A DNA stretch of 64,000 nt from Sphingomonas sp. SORGH_AS_0879 (GCF_030819175.1 NZ_JAUTBJ010000002.1:2552001-2616000), one strand, 5' to 3'. Positions 7,893 through 16,760 are shown, counted from the stretch's first letter. Notes: generated from the sequence alone by a model not told the origin. A program made the numbers and translations.

Positions 7893-8899
7893 GCCGCCAT
7901 CTCGCGCCATTCGGTTTCCAGTCCCGTCAGGATATCCTCCGCCTCGCATAACGATATCATGGCCTTGTGATCGGGCGACGCGGGAACGACGCGCATCGCG
8001 AACGCCTCGTCATTGGGGCAGTCCCGTGCGACACCCAAAATGTGATCCGCCGTCAGGCCCAATCGCTCGCCCAGGGTCAGTCGCACATCGACCCGGTCGA
8101 TCATGGCGAAGCCCCGCCGAGCCTCCGCCTGGGCCCGCCACTGCCAGGCAGCGGCGCGTGGATCGGCCATGCGGGGCGGCTCGCCCCGATCCAGCGCGAG
8201 CAACAGTCCCGCGAGTCCGCCCGCAATCCGCCCCTCGCGGCGGGAAGATGTCTCCACCACCATCGCACCATCCCGGCGGACACGAAGCCCCGCGCGCGCC
8301 GCATCGTCGAGCAATCGCGCATCCTCTCCCGACGGAAGGGGCAGGAAACCACCCATCATCCGATAGGCCGAGGCCCGGATCGCGATATTGGCGCCGCCGC
8401 TGAAATGATGGGTATCGCGCGCCTCCCACGCCACCGGGTCGATGCTCCGGCGGTATCGATGCAGGCGATCATAATAATGTTCGATCCTGGAGGCTTGGGG
8501 ATCGTTCCCACCATGGGTTCGGACGATGCGGCCAGCGGCGACCTCGGCCTCGATCAGGGCCTTGCGCCCCGCCATGATCCAGTCGCGACGCGGCTGACTG
8601 TCGGCATCCGTCGTGAATACCAGGCCTTCGCCGTCGACCAGAAGCGCCAGCCCCATCGCCACCGCCGCGCGTCTGGCGGCCCCCGCATTGGGCGGCCCGT
8701 CGCGGCCCCCCTGCGCCACGGTCAAACGAAATGGCAAGGTCGGCGCAAGTTGATCCAGCAGAGCCGCACTGCCGTCCCGACAATCATCGAGATGGATACA
8801 GACGTCCAACGCGCCCAGGTCGCCGGACAATTGGGCGATCGCCGCCAGCAGACCGGGCAACATCGCCGCCTCGTTCCGAGCAGGGACGCAGATGGCCAC
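7889..8899 (-). CDS. Family 2 glycosyltransferase, head of four-gene cassette
   Basis: A GT-A fold glycosyltransferase of 336 residues. The N-terminus VPARNEA is the typical nucleotide-binding entry, a DDC acidic segment follows near residue 40, and the DxD-type motif TTDADSQPR near residues 96-104 binds metal and nucleotide sugar. No membrane segments are obvious, so it is probably cytosolic or peripheral. The first usable start is a GTG at 8899, which leaves a short N-terminus compared with relatives; an in-frame CTG at 8917 could add a few residues. It leads the operon with the dehydrogenase-like, PIG-L and methyltransferase genes. A perfect FNR-type box stands about 130 bases upstream. 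Confidence 0.82.
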   Translation of the reverse strand: MAICVPARNEAAMLPGLLAAIAQLSGDLGALDVCIHLDDCRDGSAALLDQLAPTLPFRLTVAQGGRDGPPNAGAARRAAVAMGLALLVDGEGLVFTTDADSQPRRDWIMAGRKALIEAEVAAGRIVRTHGGNDPQASRIEHYYDRLHRYRRSIDPVAWEARDTHHFSGGANIAIRASAYRMMGGFLPLPSGEDARLLDDAARAGLRVRRDGAMVVETSSRREGRIAGGLAGLLLALDRGEPPRMADPRAAAWQWRAQAEARRGFAMIDRVDVRLTLGERLGLTADHILGVARDCPNDEAFAMRVVPASPDHKAMISLCEAEDILTGLETEWREMAA

Positions 8900-9026
8900 G
8901 GGTGCGTCGTCGAGCAGATATGTTCTCCCTCTACCGACCGCCGGGATCGCCGCGACAGCAAGTTGTCGAAATCATAGGGCTGATCCCGATCAATAGCACA
9001 TGTAGGCGCGAGCGCGGGATTCCGCC

Positions 9027-9040
9027 TTGATGAATATCAA
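9027..9040. promoter_or_regulatory. FNR/FixK-type operator TTGAT-GAAT-ATCAA
   Basis: The 14 bases match the FNR/Anr/FixK consensus TTGATNNNNATCAA exactly. The site lies between the nicotinamidase 3' end and the GT2 cassette start (8899), and only the cassette reads away from it, so it probably governs that operon. Placed at -41.5 it would put the transcript start near 8992. A weak extended -10-like TGTGCTATTG lies on the minus strand in the right area. Oxygen or redox control of the cassette is inferred from the site alone. Confidence 0.6.
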
Positions 9041-9119
9041 GCTGTTAGCGTTCGATCCGCGCGTCTGGCGATACGAGCCGAAGATGCCCAGATCCATGGC
9101 CGCTCGCGGCGTGCGATCG

Positions 9120-9701
9120 TCATGCAATCGCGAGGTTGCGGCCCGTCCATTCCTCCAGCGCGACCATATCGATCTGCCGGACGATGCCTCGTGTCAGCCC
9201 CACCGGAACAGTGACGCGGAAGCCCCGCGCCAGCAGCCCCTCGACCGCCCAGCGCACGCAATAATCCGCCGCGACGCCGACCACCTCGACATGCTCCACG
9301 CCTTGGGCCTGCAACCCGTTGAAGAATGCCTCCCGGTCGGTCGTGTCCGCCGTACCGATCCGCTCCACCACCAGGCCGGGCTCCGCCCACATGTCGAACA
9401 CCCCCTTTTCCAGCCGGTAGGTGGGGATGGCCGCATCCACGACATTCGGATCGACCACCAGCGCCCAGCCCGGCGTTCCCACCTCGCAATGCGGCGGAAA
9501 CTGCTTAGCCTCTTCCGACAGGGCGTAGACCTCGGGGACATGGGTGTCGGCGGTGAACAGCACTCCGGCTACCTCCGCAGGCTGGAGCGACGCCAGCCAG
9601 GCGTTCATCGGGGCGACCATCTCTTCCGCGCCCGCCACCAGCAAGGCGCCGTCCGAGGCGACGAAATCCCGCTGCATGTCCACGACGACCACGAAACGCA
9701 T
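9120..9701 (-). CDS. pncA: Nicotinamidase (PncA-type cysteine hydrolase)
   Basis: A 193-residue isochorismatase-fold hydrolase. The nicotinamidase triad is visible as Asp8 (VDMQRDF), Lys99 (RLEKGVFD) and Cys148 (ADYCVRW). Metal ligands can be placed at Asp52 and His54 (TADTH) and His71 (PPHCEVGTPG). The reaction is nicotinamide to nicotinate plus ammonia in NAD salvage. I chose the ATG at 9701 because a good Shine-Dalgarno (AGGAGA) precedes it; an earlier in-frame start would add nine arginine-rich residues. It is divergent from an NrtR-like regulator with a palindrome between them, which fits control of NAD metabolism. Confidence 0.9.
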   Translation of the reverse strand: MRFVVVVDMQRDFVASDGALLVAGAEEMVAPMNAWLASLQPAEVAGVLFTADTHVPEVYALSEEAKQFPPHCEVGTPGWALVVDPNVVDAAIPTYRLEKGVFDMWAEPGLVVERIGTADTTDREAFFNGLQAQGVEHVEVVGVAADYCVRWAVEGLLARGFRVTVPVGLTRGIVRQIDMVALEEWTGRNLAIA

Positions 9702-9727
9702 CCGACGTCTCCTCTCATCCATTGACA

Positions 9728-9746
9728 TAGGCGTACGTTACGCATA
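9728..9746. promoter_or_regulatory. Candidate NrtR-like operator in pncA/nrtR divergent region
   Basis: TAGGCGTACGTTACGCATA is an inverted repeat of 8-base arms (7 of 8 matched) around a CGT centre. It lies between the divergent pncA and regulator genes. The spacing would let one dimer cover both promoters. It does not closely match the best known NrtR motif from other phyla, so assignment to this regulator rests on position. Confidence 0.5.
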
Positions 9747-9779
9747 GGTAAAGTGCATAATGCATATAAGGTCCGGTTG

Positions 9780-10478
9780 ATGGACGAATCTCCGTTCCTC
9801 GACCGCTATGATCCGGGGACGTTCGAGCGGCCCTCGGTCGCCGTCGATCTGATCCTGACCAGCGTTGTGGATGGCGCTCCCGCGGTATTGCTTCACCGGC
9901 GCACCGCGCATCCCCATAAGGGAGCATGGGCCCTGCCTGGCGGGTTCGTCGGCATCCGAGAAAGCCTGGACGATGCGGCGCGGCGGGTGCTGGGTGCCAA
10001 GGCGCAGATGGACCAAGCCTATCTCGAACAGCTCTATAGCTTCGGCGCGGTGGACCGCGACCCGCGCATGCGGATCATCAGCGTCGCCTATTTTGCGCTG
10101 CTTCCCGCCGAACGCTTCACCGCAGCACCGGGCCTGACGCTCGCCCGTGTCTCCGCGTCCGAGGATGGTCCCATAACGGCATCGGTCGATGGTGCGGCGG
10201 TCCCCTTGGCCTTCGACCATGACGCGATGATCGACCTTGCGATCCGGCGGCTGCGGGGCAAGCTCGACTGGTCGCCGGTCGCCTTCGCGCTGCTGCCCGA
10301 ACGCTTCACGCTCCGCGCGCTTCAGGACGTGCATGAGGCGATACTGGGTCGTCCGCTCAACAAACCCGCCTTCCGCCGCCGCCTGATCGACAGCGGCCGG
10401 ATCGCCGCGACCGGCGAGCGCGAGACCGGCGCATCCTTCCGCCCCGCCGAACTCTATCGCTACACCGGAAAGCCGTGA
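9780..10478 (+). CDS. nrtR: NrtR-like Nudix-fold transcriptional regulator
   Basis: A 232-residue protein made of an N-terminal Nudix domain and a C-terminal winged helix (from about residue 150). The Nudix box is present in outline as GGFVGIRESLDDAARRVLG, but the REUXEE core is degenerate (RE and EE positions replaced), so hydrolysis is unlikely. That combination is typical of NrtR regulators, which sense ADP-ribose and control NAD genes. The ATG at 9780 starts the conserved part; a GTG at 9753 is possible. Divergent pncA supports an NAD role. Related Nudix regulators of sugar pathways have the same architecture, so the effector is not certain. Confidence 0.8.
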   Translation: MDESPFLDRYDPGTFERPSVAVDLILTSVVDGAPAVLLHRRTAHPHKGAWALPGGFVGIRESLDDAARRVLGAKAQMDQAYLEQLYSFGAVDRDPRMRIISVAYFALLPAERFTAAPGLTLARVSASEDGPITASVDGAAVPLAFDHDAMIDLAIRRLRGKLDWSPVAFALLPERFTLRALQDVHEAILGRPLNKPAFRRRLIDSGRIAATGERETGASFRPAELYRYTGKP

Positions 10479-10658
10479 TGGCCCCTATCCTGCCGGGCCA
10501 CCATCCTCCAGCGCGTCCATCGACGTCACCGATCACTGTCGCCGGGATGACATGATCGCGGAATAACGCTCGGCGGCGGACGCGACAACAGGATGTAATT
10601 TCCCATTTTCCTCGCCAGAACGACATCGCCGACCACGACCATCGGCAGCGAAATACGG

Positions 10659-12104
10659 ATGATCGCCTATTCGTCCGGCAACTTCGGCAAGGCGCTGGTG
10701 TTCGGTGGCGCCGACCTGACGATCCTCTATCTCCTGACGGACGTGCTCGGGCTGGGCGGCGCGCGGGCGGCGGGGATGCTGTTGATCGCGGCGGTGGGCG
10801 ATCTGGTGTTCGACCTGCTCGCGGCGCGGCTGGTTCTCCGCTGTCGCGCGGCGGGGCGAGGCTATCGCTGGACCATCGCCATGGCGGCGCTGCCATGCGG
10901 GGCCGCGTTCGCGCTGATCTATGCCATGCCGGGACTGGGCGTGCACCGGATCTGGGTGGTGGCGGCCACGATCCTCATCTTCCGCAGCGCCTATGCAGTC
11001 GTCGATGTGCCGCACAATGCCCTGATGGCGCAGGTCAGCCGCGACAGCCGCGCGCGTGGGCGAGTTTCGGGATACCGGCTGTTCTTCAGCACCGCCAGCG
11101 CGCTGGTCATCGCGACCGTCTTGACGCCGATGGTGCAGCAGGCCGGTCGGACGCGGCATTTCACCGCCCTGGCGGGCACGGGGATCGCGGTCGGCCTCGC
11201 CTTCGCGCTGACTATGGCGCTGTGCGTGTGGGCGTCGGGCGGGCGTGACGGGCCCACCGCGACGAAGGATTTGAAGGGCGACGGGATCAGGGTGCCGCTG
11301 CGCGATTCCATGGTGCTGGGCATGGCGGCACTGGCGCTGGTCACCGGGTTCGCGATGCCGTGCTTCGGCCGGATGCTGATCTATGTCGGCAGCTATGTCG
11401 TCGCGCGGCCGGGCGCCGTCTCCCTGCTGTTGACGGCGATGACAGCGGGGCAATTTTGCGGCGTACTCGCCTGGACCGCGCTGGCGCATCGCTTCGGCAA
11501 GGCGCGGCTGCTCGCTGCGGGCCATGCGGCGAGCGCGCTCGGGCTGATCCTGTTCGGGTTTTGCATGACATGGCCAATGGGACAGGTCGCGTGCGCGGCA
11601 GTGATCGGCTTCGGTTTCGCCAGCGTCTTCATGCTGCCCTGGGGCCTGTTGGCCGATGCGGTCGACGTCGTCGAGTGGCGGCACGGGCGGCGGTTCGAGA
11701 CGGGGCTGTTCGCCTTCTATCTGGTGCTGGTGAAGGCCAGTGGCGCGGCCTCGACCGCGATGATCGGCGGGGCGCTGAACCTGCTCGGCTATGTGCCCGG
11801 CGCGGTCCAGCCCGAGGCGGTGCGGCTGGGCATGGTCGCGCTCGGGCTGGGGGTGCCGCTGGTCGGTGCGGTGCTGGCGATGTTGTTGCTGCGGCGCTTC
11901 ACACTGGATCATGCGCGCCATGCCAGCCTCATGCGCGCGCTGGGGCGGCGTCAGGGCACGGCGGAGCCCGTCTCCGGGTTGAAGCGGGGATTGTCGAAGT
12001 CCAGCGGCGACGGCGACACCTTGGCCGGGGGCATCGCGCTTTCCGCCCAGGCGCGGCAGAGCATATCGCGCAGCATCGCCGCACCCGCCGCCGTCCGCTC
12101 ATAG
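10659..12104 (+). CDS. MFS / GPH-type sugar:cation symporter
   Basis: An inner-membrane carrier of 481 residues with about 12 hydrophobic segments and the start SSGNFGKALVFGGADLTILYLLTDVLG, typical of the glycoside-pentoside-hexuronide family (melibiose carrier type). DVPHNALMAQVS and WGLLADAVDVVEWRHGRR match conserved GPH loops. The last 50 or so residues are hydrophilic, and the gene overlaps the convergent S1/P1 nuclease gene tail to tail by 154 bases, which is unusual. The 180 bases upstream of the ATG show no gene and only a weak hairpin after nrtR. The substrate is unknown; its neighbour operon has a sugar-sensing type (ROK) regulator. Confidence 0.85.
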   Translation: MIAYSSGNFGKALVFGGADLTILYLLTDVLGLGGARAAGMLLIAAVGDLVFDLLAARLVLRCRAAGRGYRWTIAMAALPCGAAFALIYAMPGLGVHRIWVVAATILIFRSAYAVVDVPHNALMAQVSRDSRARGRVSGYRLFFSTASALVIATVLTPMVQQAGRTRHFTALAGTGIAVGLAFALTMALCVWASGGRDGPTATKDLKGDGIRVPLRDSMVLGMAALALVTGFAMPCFGRMLIYVGSYVVARPGAVSLLLTAMTAGQFCGVLAWTALAHRFGKARLLAAGHAASALGLILFGFCMTWPMGQVACAAVIGFGFASVFMLPWGLLADAVDVVEWRHGRRFETGLFAFYLVLVKASGAASTAMIGGALNLLGYVPGAVQPEAVRLGMVALGLGVPLVGAVLAMLLLRRFTLDHARHASLMRALGRRQGTAEPVSGLKRGLSKSSGDGDTLAGGIALSAQARQSISRSIAAPAAVRS

Positions 12105-12928
12105 ATCAGCGCGCGCACGTCCTTGTCGGCGGGGTTGCGGAATCCTTCGCGCTTTTCCAGCCGATAGACCGTCTCCATCCGGTCGCCCGACTGGTCGAGG
12201 AAGCGCAACACGGCCTCGAACATGTCGCCCTCCCGATGGCCCGGTGCCCCGATCCGGGGCAGAATGTCCCCCGCCTTGAGGCCGATGGCATCGACGAAGC
12301 TGCTCTCGAACCGCCCATGGATGCTGCGGTCGCGGGTATAGCCGTTCGGATTGGGACCCCGCCAGCCATCGGAGTTGACCGAGTCGTGCAGCGGCTGAGA
12401 GCCGTCGCCGATATAATGGCCCAGCCGGATCGCCTGGAACGCGCAATGCTGTTCCGGCACCGAGGCATCGCCGCCACTGGCCCGCGCCGCCCGGATGGCA
12501 CGCATGCAAACGATCAGCCGATCATAGGCCTCCATGGCGGCATAGGGCAGCGTCCCGGTCCACCGGACATTGGTGCGCGCAGCAGTCGCGGGATCGCGGT
12601 CCTTGATGACCTGGTAGCGTTTGTAGAGCGCGAGGACGAATTCGTATCGCGAGCGGGGGATCGGCTTCAGAAAGGCGAATTGCTCGCGGAACCAGCCATG
12701 GTTCGGGTCCTCCTCGATCTTGGAGAAGCCCTCCGCATCGCCGCGCCAGCTGTCCGGCAGGGCGGCGGAGGCGGCGATGTAATCGACATGGCGGCGCAGG
12801 AAGACCGGGCCATCGTCCGGGATGGCCTCGATCGCCGCACGGTCGATCACGGCATGGGCCGTCCCGCCCCAGGCCTGGGCGGCGGCGGGGCACAGGATCA
12901 GGGCGGCGGCCAGGGCTAGGCGTCTCAT
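11951..12928 (-). CDS. S1/P1-type zinc nuclease, secreted
   Basis: A 325-residue S1/P1 nuclease-family protein. After a signal peptide (residues 1-19, ending AAAQA) the mature protein begins with Trp20 and has His25, the zinc ligands expected at the mature N-terminus. Further metal-ligand stretches are RRHVDYIA, NHGWF and LGHYIGDGSQPLHD. Family members degrade single-stranded nucleic acid, or act as 3'-nucleotidases, in the periplasm; phospholipase C shares the fold. It is the third gene of a minus operon after a TonB-dependent receptor and a DUF218 protein (11-base gap). Its 3' end is antisense to the end of the MFS gene. The substrate is not proven. Confidence 0.85.
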   Translation of the reverse strand: MRRLALAAALILCPAAAQAWGGTAHAVIDRAAIEAIPDDGPVFLRRHVDYIAASAALPDSWRGDAEGFSKIEEDPNHGWFREQFAFLKPIPRSRYEFVLALYKRYQVIKDRDPATAARTNVRWTGTLPYAAMEAYDRLIVCMRAIRAARASGGDASVPEQHCAFQAIRLGHYIGDGSQPLHDSVNSDGWRGPNPNGYTRDRSIHGRFESSFVDAIGLKAGDILPRIGAPGHREGDMFEAVLRFLDQSGDRMETVYRLEKREGFRNPADKDVRALIYERTAAGAAMLRDMLCRAWAESAMPPAKVSPSPLDFDNPRFNPETGSAVP

Positions 12929-12939
12929 GCCGATTCCTT

Positions 12940-14097
12940 TCAGGGGTCGAGGGGGTCGCGCGGATCGACACGCTGGGACAGGCGCGACGGGCGGAAGACC
13001 AGTTCGGTCGGCGAGACACGGCGGACGACCCGGCCGGGTTGATAGCCCAGTTCCGCCATGTTGCGCTCGGCGAACTTGGCGCTTTCGATATAGCCGCTCT
13101 GCGCCGGGTTGCAGACGATCAGCGTCTCTGCATCGGCGGGCATACCCAACCGCGCGAGCATGCGGCTGGCGTTGCGCAGATTGGTGGTGGTGTGGCGGGC
13201 ATAGGGCTCGCTGATGATCGCCTCGGGCGGAATGCCGTAGCGTTCGATCAGCGCCCGGCGCATTTCGTCGGCCTCGGTGAAGGGCGTCGCGCGCGGATGG
13301 GCGCGACCGCCGCTGACCAGGATGAAGGCGACATCCCCTTGCGCGAACCGCCGCGCGGCCAGGCGGAGATGATATTTGCCGAACGGGCTGAGCGGCTCAC
13401 CCTCGATCTCCGGTCCGACGCCCGTCACGATCATCGCGCCATAGCGATAGCGCCGCCAGTCCAGTCCCCTGGCACGCGCCGCCGCCGCCGCATTGGCGCC
13501 GTCCAGCAGCGGCTCATGGCCGATCGCGTCGGTCCGGTCGCTGACATCAAGCAGCGCCAGCGCATAGTCGATGCTGGGATCGAGGCTTTGTGCCGATCCG
13601 GCGCGGAGCGTATCCGATAGCCAGTCGGCCGCCTGGAGCCGGGACTGCCGATCCTGCGGCGACACCGTGCCGGGCCCGTCGATCGCGGTGGTGGGTACGG
13701 CCCCCAGCGCATAGCTGCGGACGATCATGTTGACGCCCGCGATCTCGCGATCCGCCTGCGCTCCCACGCCGTCATCGGCGGCGGGCAAAGTTTTTTCCCC
13801 CGCCACGGCGCGACGAAGCGCATCGGCATCCTGCGGACTCCAGAGCATCGCTTGCGCCCGACAGGTCAGATCGCTCCCGCAACCCGCGCGGCGATCGCGA
13901 CGGGCCGTCAGGACGCGCTTCATCTCGGGCGTGCCGACGATCCGCCCAAGCGCAGCCGGATCCCGTCCGGCGGCGTCGAGCATCGGAAAGAGGCGCGCGG
14001 ACAGGGCCGAGAGGACGCGGTCGCCCACCTCCTGCCCCTGCGCCGGGGCGGCGAGCGCCGTCAGGGCGAGCATGGCGGCGCTGGCCATGGTCCGCAT
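12940..14097 (-). CDS. Exported DUF218 (ElyC/SanA/YdcF-like) protein
   Basis: A 385-residue protein with a signal peptide (MRTMASAAML to about AQGQE) and a C-terminal DUF218 domain from about residue 225, with VSGGRAHPR and the signature EPYARHTTTNLRNA. E. coli relatives (ElyC, SanA) affect envelope integrity, while YdcF binds SAM; no general activity is established. The N-terminal half (residues 25-220) is larger than in those proteins and I do not recognise it. The ATG at 14097 overlaps the receptor stop codon by one base (TGATG), so translation is coupled to the receptor. It is followed by the S1/P1 nuclease gene. Confidence 0.8.
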   Translation of the reverse strand: MRTMASAAMLALTALAAPAQGQEVGDRVLSALSARLFPMLDAAGRDPAALGRIVGTPEMKRVLTARRDRRAGCGSDLTCRAQAMLWSPQDADALRRAVAGEKTLPAADDGVGAQADREIAGVNMIVRSYALGAVPTTAIDGPGTVSPQDRQSRLQAADWLSDTLRAGSAQSLDPSIDYALALLDVSDRTDAIGHEPLLDGANAAAAARARGLDWRRYRYGAMIVTGVGPEIEGEPLSPFGKYHLRLAARRFAQGDVAFILVSGGRAHPRATPFTEADEMRRALIERYGIPPEAIISEPYARHTTTNLRNASRMLARLGMPADAETLIVCNPAQSGYIESAKFAERNMAELGYQPGRVVRRVSPTELVFRPSRLSQRVDPRDPLDP

Positions 14098-16637
14098 CAC
14101 CAGCTCCGGCTGACGATGAGGCGGAAGTTCCGCCCGAACAGCGGGCGACCATAGATCGCCGTCGACGAACCCTGGCCCGCAAACTGGTCGGTCCGGGTAT
14201 TGCCCTCCGTCAGGCCATGGGCGTTGAACAGATTGTCGCCGACCACCTGAACGCGCCACGTCCCCCAGTCGAGCGAGGCACCCGCGCCAACCGTCTGGTA
14301 TCCCGGCATCGCGGTACGGTTGAACAGATCGACATAGCGGCGGCCGACCCATTCGAACCGACCGAACACCGACAGCCGCTGCTCGCCCAGGTCGAAATCG
14401 ACGCTGGGGCGAAGATTGCCGAAGAACTTGGCCTCGCGGATGATCTGGTTGCCGTTCACTGCGCTCGGGTCCGCTCCCGAGGTGTTCTGGAGATTGGCAT
14501 ATTCCGGATTCTGCCAGGTGACCGATCCGTCGAGCGAGAACCAGCGGACCGGCGCGACACGACCGTCGACCTCGACACCCTTCACCGATGCCTCGCCGAT
14601 AAAGGGCAGCGTCTGGTCATTGCGACCGGTCACCGGGTTGAACGCGGCGAAGGAGGCGTTGAACGGGTTGAACTTGGTATAGAAACCGGTCGCATAGAGA
14701 TAGTTGGGGCCGAAGCTCGCCTTCAGGCCGACTTCATATTGGCGCGCCTTGGTCTTCACAATCGCCGGATTGATGCTGGTCACCACCCCGAGTTGCGGCG
14801 GCACTTCGAGGTTCGAGATGCGGCCATAAGCGCCGAAATGGCGGGTGAGGTCGTAATTGATGCCGACCGTCCAGTTGGTCGCATTGGGCTTCAGCCGCTG
14901 GTCGAGCACCTGCCCGGTGAAGGCGCGGGTGGTGTCGTCGGCCAGCGTGGTCGCGTCGCCCAGATTGACCTGCGTCGTCGGCGAGGCGAAACCCTTGTAG
15001 CTATAGCGTTCTGTGCGGATACCCGCGTCGACGCGAAGCCCGCGCGTGATGTCCCAGGTATCGTTGGCGTAGAAGGCGATCATCTGCGCATCGCCCGCGC
15101 CCTGATTGAGCGTGGTGGTGTAGCGCAGCACACCGTTCTGGGTGACCGAGCCCAGCACCTGCCCGGTCGCCGAATAGGCGACGAGGTCGAGCGTGCGCGG
15201 CTGGCTGCGCACCTCGATCAACATGTCCTGATAGGCCTGGAGCAGGGTGTTGCCGTAGAAGGAGCTATACACGCCGACGCGCACGTCATGCTCGCCCAGG
15301 CCGGTCGCGAACTGGCGGGTAACGCTGAGGTCGCCCTGCACCGAGTAGAAGTCCGATTCCGACGCGCGATACTGCCCCGACATGACCAGTCCCGACGCGG
15401 CCGAGGGATCATAGACCGACGCGCCGTTCGTCCCCGCAAACGCATAGCCGAGCCGCGCGACATTGGCACCGAAGGCGGTGCGCGCCGCGTTCAGATAGCT
15501 GGCGGCGAAGCTGTTGGCGTCGGCGGGATTGGTGGTGGAGTAGAAGGCGTCGAAGCTCGACTTGCCCTTGGTCCCGCCCAGCTTGGCGGAGACCTTCCAG
15601 CCGTCGAAGTCCGCCTCATAGTCCAGTGCGGCGTTGAAGAACCGCATATGGCGGCCGTTGGACAGGTCGCGGTTCATGCTCTGCAAGGCGCCCGCCCCGT
15701 CGCGATATTTGATGTTGACGTTGCGCAGCGACGGCGAGTTCAACGTGCCCGTGAAATAGTCGATATAGGGATTGAGCGAGACGGTCGGATTGCGCGGATC
15801 ATTGGTCGGGATCGGCAGGTAGAAGACATTGTGGTCGTTCACATATTCGGCCGAAAGCTTGACGAAACCGTTGCTCAGGTCGTGCTTCAGGTTGGCGCGG
15901 ATCTGGCCGCCCTTGTCGCTGGGGAAACCGCCATAGCGATAGCCGTCATGCTGCCGCAGGAAGCCGCCGATCGCGAAATAGGTGTCGTCGCTGATCGGGC
16001 CGGACTGCATCGCGTCGAGCCGGTACAGGCCGGTGTCGCCCAGCGTCAGTTGCGCCTTGCCCCGCGCCACCGGGCCGCCCGATACGGTGATGTTGTTGGC
16101 GATAGCCGCCGCGCTGCTGGCATAGATCGGCGCCGGGCCGCCGCGCACGACCTCGACCCGCTCGGTCATCAGGTCGTAGCGGTTCATGCCTTCCCCGGAA
16201 TTGAAGAAGACGCCGTCGATCTCGTGGTAAAGCGGCAGGCCGTCCTGCTGGAAGATCAGATAGCCGCGATCGGTGGGAATGCCGCGCACGCGGGTGACGT
16301 TCTGCACCTCGCCGCCGGTCGCCTCGACCTGGATGCCGGGAACCGTGCCGAGCAGATCGGCGAAGCTCTTCGGCGCGATCTTCTGCACATCGGCCTGCGA
16401 CAGCGAGTTGACCGCATAGGAGACGTCGAAGCGACGCTGCGCGCGGGCCGATCCGGTGACGATGATGTCGCCATGCGCGCCGTTATCGACCTGCGCCGGA
16501 TCGGCAGCGGTCGTCTCGGACGCGACCTGGTCCATCGCCTCGGTCGGGGTCGGGCTGGCCGTCTGCGCATGGACCGGAGCAGCCATCACGCACAGTGCGG
16601 CCATAGCGGAGCTGGCGAAGAGATTGTGGCGTTTCAT
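14097..16637 (-). CDS. TonB-dependent outer-membrane receptor (ROK-linked operon)
   Basis: An 846-residue receptor. A signal peptide ends at VHAQ, the TonB box is DIIVTGSARAQ, the plug contains GTVPGIQVEA and VRGGPAP, and the barrel ends in SRSW with a terminal aromatic. It heads an operon with a DUF218 protein and an S1/P1 nuclease and is divergent from a ROK regulator. The TonB dependence is clear but the ligand is not. The ROK partner suggests a sugar-containing ligand, while the nuclease suggests nucleic acid or nucleotides; the two can be reconciled if the signal is a sugar released from the cargo. A 19-base palindrome in the divergent region is the likely control site. Confidence 0.88.
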   Translation of the reverse strand: MKRHNLFASSAMAALCVMAAPVHAQTASPTPTEAMDQVASETTAADPAQVDNGAHGDIIVTGSARAQRRFDVSYAVNSLSQADVQKIAPKSFADLLGTVPGIQVEATGGEVQNVTRVRGIPTDRGYLIFQQDGLPLYHEIDGVFFNSGEGMNRYDLMTERVEVVRGGPAPIYASSAAAIANNITVSGGPVARGKAQLTLGDTGLYRLDAMQSGPISDDTYFAIGGFLRQHDGYRYGGFPSDKGGQIRANLKHDLSNGFVKLSAEYVNDHNVFYLPIPTNDPRNPTVSLNPYIDYFTGTLNSPSLRNVNIKYRDGAGALQSMNRDLSNGRHMRFFNAALDYEADFDGWKVSAKLGGTKGKSSFDAFYSTTNPADANSFAASYLNAARTAFGANVARLGYAFAGTNGASVYDPSAASGLVMSGQYRASESDFYSVQGDLSVTRQFATGLGEHDVRVGVYSSFYGNTLLQAYQDMLIEVRSQPRTLDLVAYSATGQVLGSVTQNGVLRYTTTLNQGAGDAQMIAFYANDTWDITRGLRVDAGIRTERYSYKGFASPTTQVNLGDATTLADDTTRAFTGQVLDQRLKPNATNWTVGINYDLTRHFGAYGRISNLEVPPQLGVVTSINPAIVKTKARQYEVGLKASFGPNYLYATGFYTKFNPFNASFAAFNPVTGRNDQTLPFIGEASVKGVEVDGRVAPVRWFSLDGSVTWQNPEYANLQNTSGADPSAVNGNQIIREAKFFGNLRPSVDFDLGEQRLSVFGRFEWVGRRYVDLFNRTAMPGYQTVGAGASLDWGTWRVQVVGDNLFNAHGLTEGNTRTDQFAGQGSSTAIYGRPLFGRNFRLIVSRSW

Positions 16638-16703
16638 CAGAATGTTCCCCCGAAATGCGGTGCGATTGAGCGCGCCGATGGGCGGTGCGTGTGACGGATT
16701 TAT

Positions 16704-16722
16704 TTATTTCCGCGAAAATTAA
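16704..16722. promoter_or_regulatory. AT-rich palindrome, candidate ROK operator
   Basis: TTATTTCCGCGAAAATTAA is centred on CGCG; extending one base further left (16703), 8 of 10 symmetric base pairs match. It is an AT-rich island in a GC-rich region, as ROK (NagC/Mlc-type) sites commonly are. It lies between the receptor start (16637) and the regulator start (16761), so it could control both. The assignment rests on symmetry and position. Confidence 0.55.
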
Positions 16723-16760
16723 TCGCCTCCCCAACTTCAGGCGGTTATCAAGTCCAGGCC

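Noticed and set aside
14217..16694. An 825-codon plus-strand frame opposite the ROK-linked receptor.
   Set aside because: The antisense strand encodes a complete receptor with signal peptide and TonB box; this frame has none.
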